From: Dyella sp. AtDHG13
Lineage (GTDB): Bacteria > Pseudomonadota > Gammaproteobacteria > Xanthomonadales > Rhodanobacteraceae
Assembly (NCBI RefSeq): GCF_003201105.1
Contig: NZ_QICJ01000001.1
Location: 372,001-436,000 of the forward strand
Length of the DNA stretch: 64,000 nucleotides
Direction: 5' to 3'
Shown: positions 27,986-36,120 of the stretch, piece by piece
Numbering within the stretch: the stretch's first letter is position 1
How the letters are laid out: each line of letters begins with the position of its first letter
Made by a program: the position numbers and the translations under genes
Notes under the pieces: model-generated
Database searches by the model: none
The model's input: the letters and a program-made list of their open reading frames with translations, nothing else
What the model was told of the DNA's origin: nothing

Positions 27986-28022
27986 GCGCCTCCGGGAGAC
28001 CCAAGCCGGGCTCCCGGGGCGC
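27986..28022 (-). terminator. GC-rich hairpin after the asd/coiled-coil unit
   Basis: GCGCCTCCGGGAG pairs with CTCCCGGGGCGC with one bulge, 9 bp past the stop of the small coiled-coil gene. There is no T run, so rho-assisted or partial termination is more likely. Confidence 0.4.
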
Positions 28023-28030
28023 CGCCTGCA

Positions 28031-28321
28031 TCAATGACCGGCCGGCTGCGAGGCGGAGTTCAGCGCCTTCAACTGGGCCTGCAGTTCGGCAATGGTCTGG
28101 TCCTGCTGCTTGAGCCTGGCGTCCGCATCGTGGGACTTGCCCTCTTCCCGCGCCACGTCGCCCTGCAACTGCTTCACCGTCGCCTGCTGTTTCTGGATCG
28201 CCTGGTCGATCTGCTTCTGGTCGCCCGCCTGGGCGGCCGGCGTCGTCGACGGCTGTGCCGCCCGGGCAGGTACAGCGAACACCAGTGCACACATTACCAA
28301 CCCGGTCAGCACATGCTTCAT
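28031..28321 (-). CDS. Small exported coiled-coil protein
   Basis: A 96-residue protein with a signal peptide (MKHVLTGLVMCALVFAVPARA, cut at ARA-A) and a mature part that is nearly all coiled coil, rich in Gln, Lys and Asp (about 38-85). No family was recognised. Its ATG shares a base with the asd stop (TAATG), so it is translationally coupled to asd. It sits where the asd-fimV spacing would otherwise be empty. It might act in the periplasm as a helper of FimV or the cell wall; that is a guess from position. Confidence 0.65.
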   Translation of the reverse strand: MKHVLTGLVMCALVFAVPARAAQPSTTPAAQAGDQKQIDQAIQKQQATVKQLQGDVAREEGKSHDADARLKQQDQTIAELQAQLKALNSASQPAGH

Positions 28322-29349
28322 TACAGATAGTCCTTGATGAGAAGTTCAGCGATTTGAACGGCGTTGAGCGCCGCGCCCTTGCGGATGTTGTCCGAGACGA
28401 CCCAAAGATCCAGGCCGCGCTCATGCGAGATGTCCTCGCGGATGCGGCCCACGAACACCGGGTCCTTGCCAGCCGCGTCGCTCACCGGCGTGGGATAGCC
28501 GCCGGCCTTGCGCTCATCCACCACCACCACGCCCTCGGCCTTTTCCAGCAGCTCTCGTGCCTGCCCGGCGGTGATCTTGTCGCGGGTCTCGATGTGCACG
28601 GCCTCGGAGTGGCCGTAGAACACCGGCACGCGCACCGCGGTGGGATTCACCTGGATGGTGGGGTCTTCGAGGATCTTGCGCGTCTCCCACACCATCTTCA
28701 TTTCTTCCTTGGTGTAGCCGTTGGGCTGGAAGTCGTCGATGTGCGGGATCACGTTGAACGCGATCTGCTTGGAGAATTTCTGGCTTTCCACGTCCTGGAA
28801 GCTGAGCAGCGCGGCGGTCTGCTTGCCAAGTTCCTCCAGGCCGCTGCGACCCGCGCCCGACACGGACTGGTAGGTCGCCACGTTGATGCGCTCGATGCCC
28901 ACCGCGCGATGGATCGGCGCCAGCGCCACCAGCATGCCCATGGTCGAGCAGTTGGGGTTGGCGATGATGCCGCGCGTGGTGTACTCGGCGATGGCGTGCG
29001 GGTTCACCTCGCTCACCACCAGGGGGATGTCGTCCTGGTAGCGGAACTCGGAGGTGTTGTCGATCACCACCGCGCCGGCCGCGGCGGCACGCGGCGCGTG
29101 CTCGCGGCTGACCGAGCCGCCGGCCGAGAAGAAGGCGATATCGACCCCGTTGAAGTCGTAATCGGCCAGGTTTTTCACGGTGACCTGTTTGCCGCCGAAA
29201 GTGACTTTTTCACCCGCCGAGCGCTCGCTCGCCAGCGGCACCAGCTCGCTGACGGGGAATTCGCGCTCGGCCAGGATGGCCAGCAGGGTTTCACCCACGG
29301 CGCCCGTTGCGCCGACCATTGCCACCTTGTAGCTGCTCTTCTTGCTCAT
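28321..29349 (-). CDS. asd: Aspartate-semialdehyde dehydrogenase
   Basis: A 342-residue NADP-dependent enzyme that reduces aspartyl phosphate to the semialdehyde, the branch point to lysine/diaminopimelate, methionine and threonine. GATGAVGE (13-20) binds NADP, and the catalytic Cys134 is in NPNCST; the His in the C-terminal domain follows in IREDISHERG. It is of the short non-enterobacterial type. The start MSKKSSYKVAMVG fits. It begins the conserved asd-fimV-truA-trp block. Confidence 0.96.
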   Translation of the reverse strand: MSKKSSYKVAMVGATGAVGETLLAILAEREFPVSELVPLASERSAGEKVTFGGKQVTVKNLADYDFNGVDIAFFSAGGSVSREHAPRAAAAGAVVIDNTSEFRYQDDIPLVVSEVNPHAIAEYTTRGIIANPNCSTMGMLVALAPIHRAVGIERINVATYQSVSGAGRSGLEELGKQTAALLSFQDVESQKFSKQIAFNVIPHIDDFQPNGYTKEEMKMVWETRKILEDPTIQVNPTAVRVPVFYGHSEAVHIETRDKITAGQARELLEKAEGVVVVDERKAGGYPTPVSDAAGKDPVFVGRIREDISHERGLDLWVVSDNIRKGAALNAVQIAELLIKDYL

Positions 29350-29461
29350 GTCCCGTTATCAGGTAGGAGGAGTGGGAAAACCGCTCCGGCCTCCGCATCA
29401 GCGGAAATCTAGCCGGGGCGGCGTGCAAAACAACCAGCGACACGCATGGGCGTGAATGTCA

Positions 29462-30481
29462 TCACGCTTTATGTGCGGACCCGCGTGCCAAAACCGCCGG
29501 ATTGAGCGGAGTCGGCGGTTTTCCCGCCGCCTCGCCGTAGCCCAGCGCCGCAATCACATTGTCCACCGCCAGGTTGGCCATCGCGCGGCGGGTTTCTTCG
29601 CTGGCGCTGGCGATATGCGGGCTGAGCACCACGTTGTCGAGCGCGAGCAGGTCCGGATGGACCTGCGGCTCGCCCTCGAACACGTCCAGCCCCGCTGCCG
29701 CCAGCCTGCCTTCGCGCAACGCCGCGGCCAGCGCCGCGTCGTCCACGATGCCGCCGCGGGCGATGTTCACCAGCACGGCGGACGATTTCATCCGGGCCAG
29801 CTCCGGCGCGCCGATGGCGTGGCGGTTCTCCGGCGTGTACGGCAGCACCAGCACCAGGAAATCGGCGCGGCGCAACAGCTCCGCCTTGTCCACCAGGGTG
29901 GCCCTGCACTCGCGCTCCACCATCTCCGGCAGGCGCGAGCGATTGTGGTACAGCACGTTCATGTCGAAGCCGGCCGCGCGACGGGCGATGCCCTGCCCGA
30001 TGCGTCCCATGCCCAGGATGCCAAGAGTGCGGCCATGCACGTCCAGGCCCATCCAGTCGTCGAAGCGCATGTTGCTGCCGGGCCACTGCCCTGCCCGCAG
30101 CCAGCGCTCCGCCGCGCCAACACGGCGCGCCGCCGCCAGCATCAGCGCCCAGGCGAAATCGGCCACGCTCTCGGTCAGCACGTCGGGCGTGTTGCTGGCG
30201 AGAATGCCGTGGCGGGTCAGCGCGTCCAGATCGAGGTTGTTGTGGCCCACGCCGAGGTTGGCGACCACCTTCAGGCGCGTGTTGCCATCGAGCACGGCGG
30301 CGTCGATGCGGTCGGCCAGCCCCACCACGGCGGCATCCACGCCGGCCAGCTTGCGCTTGAGTTCGTCCGCCGAGTGGCGATGCTCCACGGCTTCCGCGTC
30401 AACCTCAAAATGTTCCGCTAGGCGGGCCAGTACATCTGGAAACAAGGGGCGGGAGACCCAGACTTTCGGTTTGGCTGTCAT
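29462..30481 (-). CDS. D-2-hydroxyacid dehydrogenase (glyoxylate/hydroxypyruvate reductase-like)
   Basis: A 339-residue NAD(P)-dependent dehydrogenase. The nucleotide site is GMGRIGQGIARR; the catalytic Arg is in NIARGGIVDD, Glu in DVFEGEP and His in LSPHIASAS. NLGVGHNNLD marks the glyoxylate/hydroxypyruvate reductase (GhrB-like) branch. It probably reduces glyoxylate or hydroxypyruvate; other D-2-hydroxyacids are possible. The ATG at 30481 (MTAKPKVWVSRP) was chosen from the family's usual start. It is 59 bp downstream of aroC on the same strand. Confidence 0.88.
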   Translation of the reverse strand: MTAKPKVWVSRPLFPDVLARLAEHFEVDAEAVEHRHSADELKRKLAGVDAAVVGLADRIDAAVLDGNTRLKVVANLGVGHNNLDLDALTRHGILASNTPDVLTESVADFAWALMLAAARRVGAAERWLRAGQWPGSNMRFDDWMGLDVHGRTLGILGMGRIGQGIARRAAGFDMNVLYHNRSRLPEMVERECRATLVDKAELLRRADFLVLVLPYTPENRHAIGAPELARMKSSAVLVNIARGGIVDDAALAAALREGRLAAAGLDVFEGEPQVHPDLLALDNVVLSPHIASASEETRRAMANLAVDNVIAALGYGEAAGKPPTPLNPAVLARGSAHKA

Positions 30482-30540
30482 CAACCTGCTCTTCTTCAGC
30501 ACGTGCTTGCTGCGCCAGCCCGCGAGCGGACCGGCGCGTT

Positions 30541-31629
30541 TCAGGGAATGCGGGGAGCAACCTCGCCGACATCGCCGCACTGGGCGCGGTGGCGCAGCGC
30601 GTGGTCCATCAGCACCAGCGCCATCATGGCCTCGGCGATCGGCGTGGCGCGGATGCCCACGCAAGGGTCGTGACGCCCCTTGGTGACCACGTCCACCGGC
30701 TCGCCGGCGAGATTCACGCTATGGCCCGGAATGAGGATGCTCGAGGTCGGCTTCAGCGCCATGGAGGCCAGCACCGCCTGCCCCGTGCTGATGCCGCCGA
30801 GAATGCCGCCGGCGTGATTGGACGCAAAGCCGTCCATCGCGATCTCGTCGCGATGCTGGCTGCCGTGCTGCGCGACGACGCCGAAACCATCGCCGATTTC
30901 CACGCCTTTCACGGCATTGATCGACATCAGCGCCGCGGCGAGGTCGCCATCGAGCTTGCCGTAGATTGGCTCGCCCCAGCCCGGCGGCACGCCATCGGCC
31001 ACCACGTTGACGCGCGCACCCACCGAATCGCCCGATTTGCGCAAGGCGTCCATGTAGGACTCCAGCGTGGGCACCTCATGCGCGTCGGGCCAGAAGAACG
31101 GGTTCTGCTCCACTGCCGTCCAATCGAACGAGCCGGGCGTGATGTCGCCGATCTGCGCGAGGTATCCGCGCACGCGCACGCCGTGACGCTCGGCCAGCCA
31201 CTTCTTGGCGACCACGCCGGCCGCCACGCGCATGGTCGTCTCGCGCGCCGAGGAACGGCCGCCACCGCGCGGATCGCGGATGCCGTACTTCTGCCAGTAG
31301 GTGTAGTCCGCGTGTCCGGGGCGGAAGGTCTGAGCGATGTCGCCATAGTCCTTGCTGCGCTGGTCCGTGTTGCGGATCAGCAGCGCGATCGGCGTGCCGG
31401 TGGTCTTGCCTTCGTAGACGCCGGAGAGGATCTCCACCTCATCGGCCTCGCGCCGCTGCGAGGTGTGGCGGCTCCTGCCGGTGGCGCGGCGCTCGAGGTC
31501 GGCGCGGAACTCTTCCACGGCGATGGACAGCCCCGGCGGGCAGCCGTCGATCACGCAGCCGATGGCAGGACCGTGGCTCTCGCCGAAGGTGGTGACGGTA
31601 AAGAGTTTGCCGAAGGAATTGCTGGACAC
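30541..31629 (-). CDS. aroC: Chorismate synthase
   Basis: A 362-residue enzyme that removes phosphate from EPSP to make chorismate, using reduced FMN. The signatures [14 protein letters not shown], the basic [17 protein letters not shown] segment and [18 protein letters not shown] are intact. The start is the GTG at 31629 ([10 protein letters not shown]). The adjacent prmB is the usual neighbour in gammaproteobacteria; here a GNAT gene lies between them. Chorismate feeds the trp genes 6 kb away. Confidence 0.97.
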   Translation of the reverse strand: MSSNSFGKLFTVTTFGESHGPAIGCVIDGCPPGLSIAVEEFRADLERRATGRSRHTSQRREADEVEILSGVYEGKTTGTPIALLIRNTDQRSKDYGDIAQTFRPGHADYTYWQKYGIRDPRGGGRSSARETTMRVAAGVVAKKWLAERHGVRVRGYLAQIGDITPGSFDWTAVEQNPFFWPDAHEVPTLESYMDALRKSGDSVGARVNVVADGVPPGWGEPIYGKLDGDLAAALMSINAVKGVEIGDGFGVVAQHGSQHRDEIAMDGFASNHAGGILGGISTGQAVLASMALKPTSSILIPGHSVNLAGEPVDVVTKGRHDPCVGIRATPIAEAMMALVLMDHALRHRAQCGDVGEVAPRIP

Positions 31630-31664
31630 GGGGCGCGGGTCGTCCGAGGGATAACCCTCACAGC

Positions 31665-32231
31665 TTACCGCGATGCAGCAAATCCTGCGCCCTTTGCGTG
31701 AGCCTCGCGCCATTCGCGCGCCAGCAGGGCAAAAATCACGTCGTCGACCCATTCGCCACGAAAGCGCAGGCTCTCGTGGAAATGCGCCTCCTGGCGCATG
31801 CCCACCGCCTTCAGCAAGGCCATGCTGGGCAGGTTGCGCGGGTCGACCGAGGCATGCACGCGATGGACGTCCAGCCTGCCGAACAAGGCCTGGAACAGGC
31901 CGCCGAGAGCCTCGCGGGCAAAGCCCTGGCCCTGCGCCGAGGGCGCCAGCGTGATGCCGAATTCGGCCTGCCTGTCGTCGGAGAGGCAAAGCCCGAGATC
32001 ACCGATCAGGCTGCCATCATCGATACGGCGAATGGCGCGCTGGAACCACTGGCCCGGCGACGGCGCTGCAAGACCGGCCTGGTTGCGGATGAAACCCTTG
32101 GCTTCGGCCAGCGATTCCGGCCGCCACCCCTGGTAACGCGACACGTCCGGATCCGAGCGATAGGCGAACAGCGCCGCGGCGTCGCTCTCGCGCAAGCCGT
32201 CGAACCACAAACGATCCGTCGCCAGTTCCAT
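31665..32231 (-). CDS. GNAT-family N-acetyltransferase (RimJ/RimL type)
   Basis: A 188-residue acetyl-CoA-dependent acetyltransferase. The N-terminus ([20 protein letters not shown]) is typical of the RimJ/RimL branch, which acetylates protein N-termini or small amines. The acetyl-CoA motif is [14 protein letters not shown] (Q/RxxGxG/A), and [19 protein letters not shown] is the conserved C-terminal part. The substrate is unknown. The start is the ATG at 32231; the gene follows prmB by 13 bp and precedes aroC by 35 bp, so the three are probably one transcript. Confidence 0.87.
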   Translation of the reverse strand: MELATDRLWFDGLRESDAAALFAYRSDPDVSRYQGWRPESLAEAKGFIRNQAGLAAPSPGQWFQRAIRRIDDGSLIGDLGLCLSDDRQAEFGITLAPSAQGQGFAREALGGLFQALFGRLDVHRVHASVDPRNLPSMALLKAVGMRQEAHFHESLRFRGEWVDDVIFALLAREWREAHAKGAGFAASR

Positions 32232-32244
32232 AAAAAGCCGGTTC

Positions 32245-33171
32245 TCAGCGGCCCTTGCGGGCCTGGGCCGCGGCGCGGATCGCGGCGGCGTGCTCGACCA
32301 GGTCGCGGCGCTCCAGCGCGAACACGCCCATCGCACCGACCTTGAACTCGATCCACACGAACGGCACTTCCGGCAGCAGTTCCACCAGCTGGCGCTCGCT
32401 TTCGCCCACTTCCACGATGAGCAGGCCATCCTCGGTGAGATAGTCCGCCGCTTCGTCGAGCATGCGCACGCAGATGTCCAGACCGTCCTCGCCCGAGGTC
32501 AGGCCCAGCTTCGGCTCGTGGCTGTACTCGCCCGGCAACGCGGCGTACTCGTCCTCGGTGACGTACGGCGGGTTCGACACGATGAGGTCGTAGCGACGGC
32601 CCTTCAGGCCATTGAACAGATCCGACTTGATCGCCTCGACGCGGCCTTCCACGTGCTGGAAGGCGATGTTCTCGCGCGCCAGCGACAGCGCATCGTCGCT
32701 GATGTCGACAATGTCCACCTGCCACTCGGGGTTGTACTCGGCCATGGCGATGCCGATGCAGCCCGAGCCGGTGCACAGGTCCAGCGCGCGCTCGACATGG
32801 CGATGGTCCAGCCACGGCTGGAAGCCCGACTCGATCAGTTCGGCGATGGGCGAGCGCGGCACCAGGGCGCGGCGGTCGCTCTTGAACTTCATGCCCGCGA
32901 ACCAGGTCTCACCCACCAGGTACGCCACCGGTAGCCGCTCGTTGACGCGGCGCTCGATCAGCGCCAGCACGCGCTCGCGCTCCTCCGTGGTCAGGCGGCC
33001 CGCGCCATAGGCCGGCGGAATGTCCGGCGGCAGATGCAGGCTGGCCAGCACCAGATGAGTGGCTTCATCGATGGGATTGTCGTGGCTGTGCCCGAAGGTG
33101 AGGCCCGCCGCCGAGAAACGGCTCGCGCCATAGCGGATGAAGTCGATGATGGAGGCGAGTTCGTGGGTCAC
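32245..33171 (-). CDS. prmB: 50S ribosomal protein L3 glutamine methyltransferase
   Basis: A 308-residue SAM-dependent methyltransferase that modifies a glutamine of ribosomal protein L3. The SAM loop is DLCTGSGCIG (131-140) and the Gln-binding NPPY is at 200-203. The N-terminal helical domain (SIIDFIRYGASRF, EATHLVLASLHLP) separates PrmB from PrmC. Position upstream of aroC matches the E. coli and Pseudomonas arrangement. Confidence 0.93.
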   Translation of the reverse strand: MTHELASIIDFIRYGASRFSAAGLTFGHSHDNPIDEATHLVLASLHLPPDIPPAYGAGRLTTEERERVLALIERRVNERLPVAYLVGETWFAGMKFKSDRRALVPRSPIAELIESGFQPWLDHRHVERALDLCTGSGCIGIAMAEYNPEWQVDIVDISDDALSLARENIAFQHVEGRVEAIKSDLFNGLKGRRYDLIVSNPPYVTEDEYAALPGEYSHEPKLGLTSGEDGLDICVRMLDEAADYLTEDGLLIVEVGESERQLVELLPEVPFVWIEFKVGAMGVFALERRDLVEHAAAIRAAAQARKGR

Positions 33172-33389
33172 GGCGATATCTGGGCCTAGAGGGATCAGAC
33201 AGTATAGCCGCAGTGACGGTCACGGCCGTCCGATCCCTCCCCAAGCCCAAACAGCGACTGGCGTCGCAAGCCGGCGCCATTAGCGCTTCCGGCTGATTGT
33301 CGGCCACGGTGGCGCCACACAGAATCGTCGCGCGCCCGGTACGGAGGGGATAGTCCCGCCCGGCGCACTCACGTCACCAAGGGGAAAAC

Positions 33390-34511
33390 ATGAAGATAGG
33401 GAAGCTGGTCTGCGCAGCCGCGATGGCTGCGTGTTTTTCAGTGCCTGCCGTCGCGCAGGAAAGCGTTGACGACGCCGGCCTTACAGTCACCGAACACCCG
33501 TTCCTGCAGGAGGCCAACGAGGTCTTCCATGCGGACTACAGCTATACCGCGCCAAACGATGTGGACGGCGACGGACTGAGCGACCTCCTTTGGGCCAATG
33601 CCGACCGTGGCCTGGTGGGCTATTGGCTGTCCACCTGGGACTATTCGTCCACGCCCACTTACGTCCGTGGCCCGACCAAGGTCTTCCACGTAAAGCCCGG
33701 CTACCACGTCGGCGCTGTCGGTGACCTCAACGGTGACCGCAAGGCGGATCTGGTGTTCACCAACGCCCATCGCGATCTGGAGCTATGGACGTCCAACGGC
33801 ACCACCTTCGATGTCTCGCATATCGGGCATTACCCCGAAGACTGGCGACTCCTGGGCGCGGGCGACGTGGATGGCGACAACAACGCCGACCTGCTCTGGT
33901 GGAATGAAAAGAAGTGCCTGTTCGGCTACTGGCGGATGCAAGGCGCCGCCGTGGTGGAGAAGCAGACCGTCAAGGCTCCCTGCGGCTATCACGTCGCCGC
34001 GATCGGCCATTTCATGCAGACATTCAACCTGGACCTCATCTGGACCAGCGACGCGCACGACGTGCTTCTGTGGGCTGGCTCGCCGACCGGTTTCACGTCC
34101 ACCTTCCTCGGCAACTATGACCCACAGGGGCATATCGTGGGCGCGGCGATTGCAGGCGACTTCGGCGGTATCAATGTCTACGTGAAGAACGACACGCAGC
34201 CGCAGTTCACCCAGTATGAGTGGATCCGGTACTACGACAACCAGGGCAATGTGGGGCAAACCACGTTCAACGCCGTCCGCAGCTTGCCGCTGAATCCGGG
34301 CGACTACCTCGGAGCAACCGGAAACTTCGACGGCTACGACGAAGCCGTGCTGGTATGGGCGAACGACAAGGCGGCGACCGCTCCCCCGTCCACTCCGGGA
34401 CAGCTGACCTGGTACGTCAATACCGTTACCTGGCCAAGCCAGGTCGGTTGGCAGTCAGCGACCATCGCCAATTACCGATCGGGCTGGAGGCTGCTCGGGT
34501 CACGCCACTGA
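33390..34511 (+). CDS. Exported FG-GAP/VCBS-repeat protein
   Basis: A 373-residue protein with a signal peptide (cut after VPAVA, about residue 22). The rest consists of about six repeats of roughly 50 residues starting near 57, 112, 159, 206, 256 and 311. Repeats 1-3 carry calcium-type loops (DVDGDG, DLNGDR, DVDGDN) followed by ADLLW-like strands and GYW; repeats 4-6 have lost the acidic loop. The final NYRSGWRLLG copies YPEDWRLLG of repeat 2/3, as expected for a closing blade of a beta-propeller. Such proteins act in adhesion or as inhibitors/scaffolds outside the cell; the role here is unknown. AAGGGG precedes the ATG. GC is a little lower than in the neighbours, a weak hint of transfer. 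Confidence 0.75.
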   Translation: MKIGKLVCAAAMAACFSVPAVAQESVDDAGLTVTEHPFLQEANEVFHADYSYTAPNDVDGDGLSDLLWANADRGLVGYWLSTWDYSSTPTYVRGPTKVFHVKPGYHVGAVGDLNGDRKADLVFTNAHRDLELWTSNGTTFDVSHIGHYPEDWRLLGAGDVDGDNNADLLWWNEKKCLFGYWRMQGAAVVEKQTVKAPCGYHVAAIGHFMQTFNLDLIWTSDAHDVLLWAGSPTGFTSTFLGNYDPQGHIVGAAIAGDFGGINVYVKNDTQPQFTQYEWIRYYDNQGNVGQTTFNAVRSLPLNPGDYLGATGNFDGYDEAVLVWANDKAATAPPSTPGQLTWYVNTVTWPSQVGWQSATIANYRSGWRLLGSRH

Positions 34512-34519
34512 CCAAGGCA

Positions 34520-34546
34520 GCGACCGGCGGCCCCGCCGCCGGTCGC
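34520..34546 (+). terminator. Hairpin after the FG-GAP gene
   Basis: GCGACCGGCGGC (34520-34531) pairs perfectly with GCCGCCGGTCGC (34535-34546), 8 bp past the stop. There is no T run, so strength is uncertain. Confidence 0.5.
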
Positions 34547-34605
34547 GACTTGCCCATATCATCGGCACCGGCGAAATCACGGCGGTCATCCTTCATACTT
34601 GGCGG

Positions 34606-35451
34606 ATGACCTTCAACGTACTCCTGCAATACATCCTTCCCCACCGTGCCCTGTCGCGGGTGGTGTACTGGGCCACGCGCTGGACCTTCAAGCCGTGGAA
34701 GAACTTCCTGATCCGCACCATCGTGCAGAAATATCAGGTGAACATGGCCGAGGCGGCGCAGCCCGATCCGCTGGCCTACCAGCACTTCAACGCGTTCTTT
34801 ACCCGCAAGCTGCGGCCGGATGCGCGCCATGCGGACGCCAACCCGCAGGCCGTGCTCTCGCCGGCGGACGGCAGGATCAGCCAGCTGGGCAGGATCGTCG
34901 ATGGCCGCATCTTCCAGGCCAAGGGTCAGGAGTACACCGCTGCCGAGCTGCTCGGCGACGAGGCCAGCGCGGCGCCGTACCGCAACGGCCGTTTCGCCAC
35001 CATCTACCTGTCGCCGCGCGACTATCACCGCGTGCACATGCCCCTCAAGGGCACGCTGAAGGAAACCGTGCACGTGCCCGGCCGCATCTTCAGCGTGGCG
35101 CCGTTCGCGGTGGAGGCGATTCCGCGGCTGTTCGCGCGCAACGAGCGGCTGGTCTGCCATTTCGAAGGCGAGCACGGCCCGTTCGTGGTGGTGATGGTCG
35201 GCGCCATCCTGGTGTCCAGCGTGGCCACCGTGTGGGACGGCCTGGTCATTCCGCCTTACGCGCCGTCGATCCGCCGCAAATCCTTCGCCGGACAGAACAT
35301 CGCGCTGGAGCGCTTCGCCGAGATGGCGCGCTTCAACATGGGCTCCACCGTGATCCTGCTGTTCCCCGAAGGCATGGCGGAACTGGACGGCCTGGCGCCG
35401 CAGCAGGTCGTGAAAGTCGGCGAACGGCTGGGCGTGCAGCTCAAAGGCTGA
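34606..35451 (+). CDS. psd: Phosphatidylserine decarboxylase proenzyme
   Basis: A 281-residue inner-membrane enzyme that makes phosphatidylethanolamine. The proenzyme cuts itself within the GST motif (Gly246-Ser247-Thr248 in NMGSTVIL), making the pyruvoyl group on Ser247. The catalytic Asp (SPADGR, Asp88) and His (DYHRVH, His141/His144) are present. The N-terminal hydrophobic segment associates with the membrane. Start and length match the family. Confidence 0.95.
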   Translation: MTFNVLLQYILPHRALSRVVYWATRWTFKPWKNFLIRTIVQKYQVNMAEAAQPDPLAYQHFNAFFTRKLRPDARHADANPQAVLSPADGRISQLGRIVDGRIFQAKGQEYTAAELLGDEASAAPYRNGRFATIYLSPRDYHRVHMPLKGTLKETVHVPGRIFSVAPFAVEAIPRLFARNERLVCHFEGEHGPFVVVMVGAILVSSVATVWDGLVIPPYAPSIRRKSFAGQNIALERFAEMARFNMGSTVILLFPEGMAELDGLAPQQVVKVGERLGVQLKG

Positions 35452-35457
35452 TCCAAC

Positions 35458-35483
35458 CGCCGCGTCAATTTTTTGACGCGGCG
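35458..35483 (+). terminator. Hairpin after psd
   Basis: CGCCGCGTCAA (35458-35468) pairs perfectly with TTGACGCGGCG (35473-35483) around TTTT, 7 bp past the psd stop. The T run is inside the loop rather than after the stem, so it may act as an RNA-stabilising hairpin rather than a full terminator. Confidence 0.45.
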
Positions 35484-35602
35484 AGTGACGCGTTTCGTCG
35501 TTTTGTGACCTTTTTGGCGCACCAACCTGAACGGCGCCAGTATGCTTCCGGCCCGGCGCCGCCTTGTGCGAGCGCCGCCCCAAGGCCAGATCGAGGAAGC
35601 CC

Positions 35603-36037
35603 ATGCGCATCGTCACCCGACTCATCGCCATGAACCGTGGACGCCAGCTCGGCAAGCAATTCCGCGAGATCGAGCGCCAGATCCGCGCACTGCCCAAGCG
35701 CAGCCGCGCACGCCTGGGCACCATGGCCTTGCGTGAGATCGGCCAGGCCTCGCGCAGCGATTTCCCGCACCTCTACGGCACGCCGCCGGAAGAGCGCTAC
35801 CTGCCCTGGGGCCAGGGCACCGACATCGGGCTGGCCCGCGCCCGCTCGGACAACGCCGAGGTCGCCATGCGCGGCATCGCCCTGTGGCTGGCCGTGGCCT
35901 ATCACGAGACCAAGAACACCCCGCATCCGAGCATCAAGCCGCACCACCGCGACCTGATGCGCCTGCTGCGCGAACTCAAGGAAGACCATCGCGCGGACCC
36001 GATCCGCGAATGGACCCAGGCCGCCGCTGCCGCCTGA
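35603..36037 (+). CDS. Conserved-looking basic protein of unknown function
   Basis: A 144-residue soluble protein I do not recognise. The N-terminal third is helical and very basic (RQLGKQFREIERQIRALPKR), and the middle has FPHLYGTPPEERYLPWGQG. GIALWLAVAYHETKNTPHPS is a hydrophobic segment too short to be convincing as a membrane anchor. There is no signal peptide. GAGGAAG lies just before the ATG at 35603. It has its own terminator. Codon use matches its neighbours, so it is probably real. Confidence 0.65.
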   Translation: MRIVTRLIAMNRGRQLGKQFREIERQIRALPKRSRARLGTMALREIGQASRSDFPHLYGTPPEERYLPWGQGTDIGLARARSDNAEVAMRGIALWLAVAYHETKNTPHPSIKPHHRDLMRLLRELKEDHRADPIREWTQAAAAA

Positions 36038-36055
36038 GTGCCCTGCCTTTCCACG

Positions 36056-36087
36056 AAAAAAAGCCGCCCCCGAAAGGGCGGCTTTTT
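36056..36087. terminator. Bidirectional rho-independent terminator
   Basis: AAAAAGCCGCCC pairs with GGGCGGCTTTTT, between the unknown protein (+) and the transglycosylase gene (-), which converge here. Confidence 0.9.
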
Positions 36088-36120
36088 CGTTGCGCGGTAC
36101 TGGAGCGTGCCGCGATGGCG

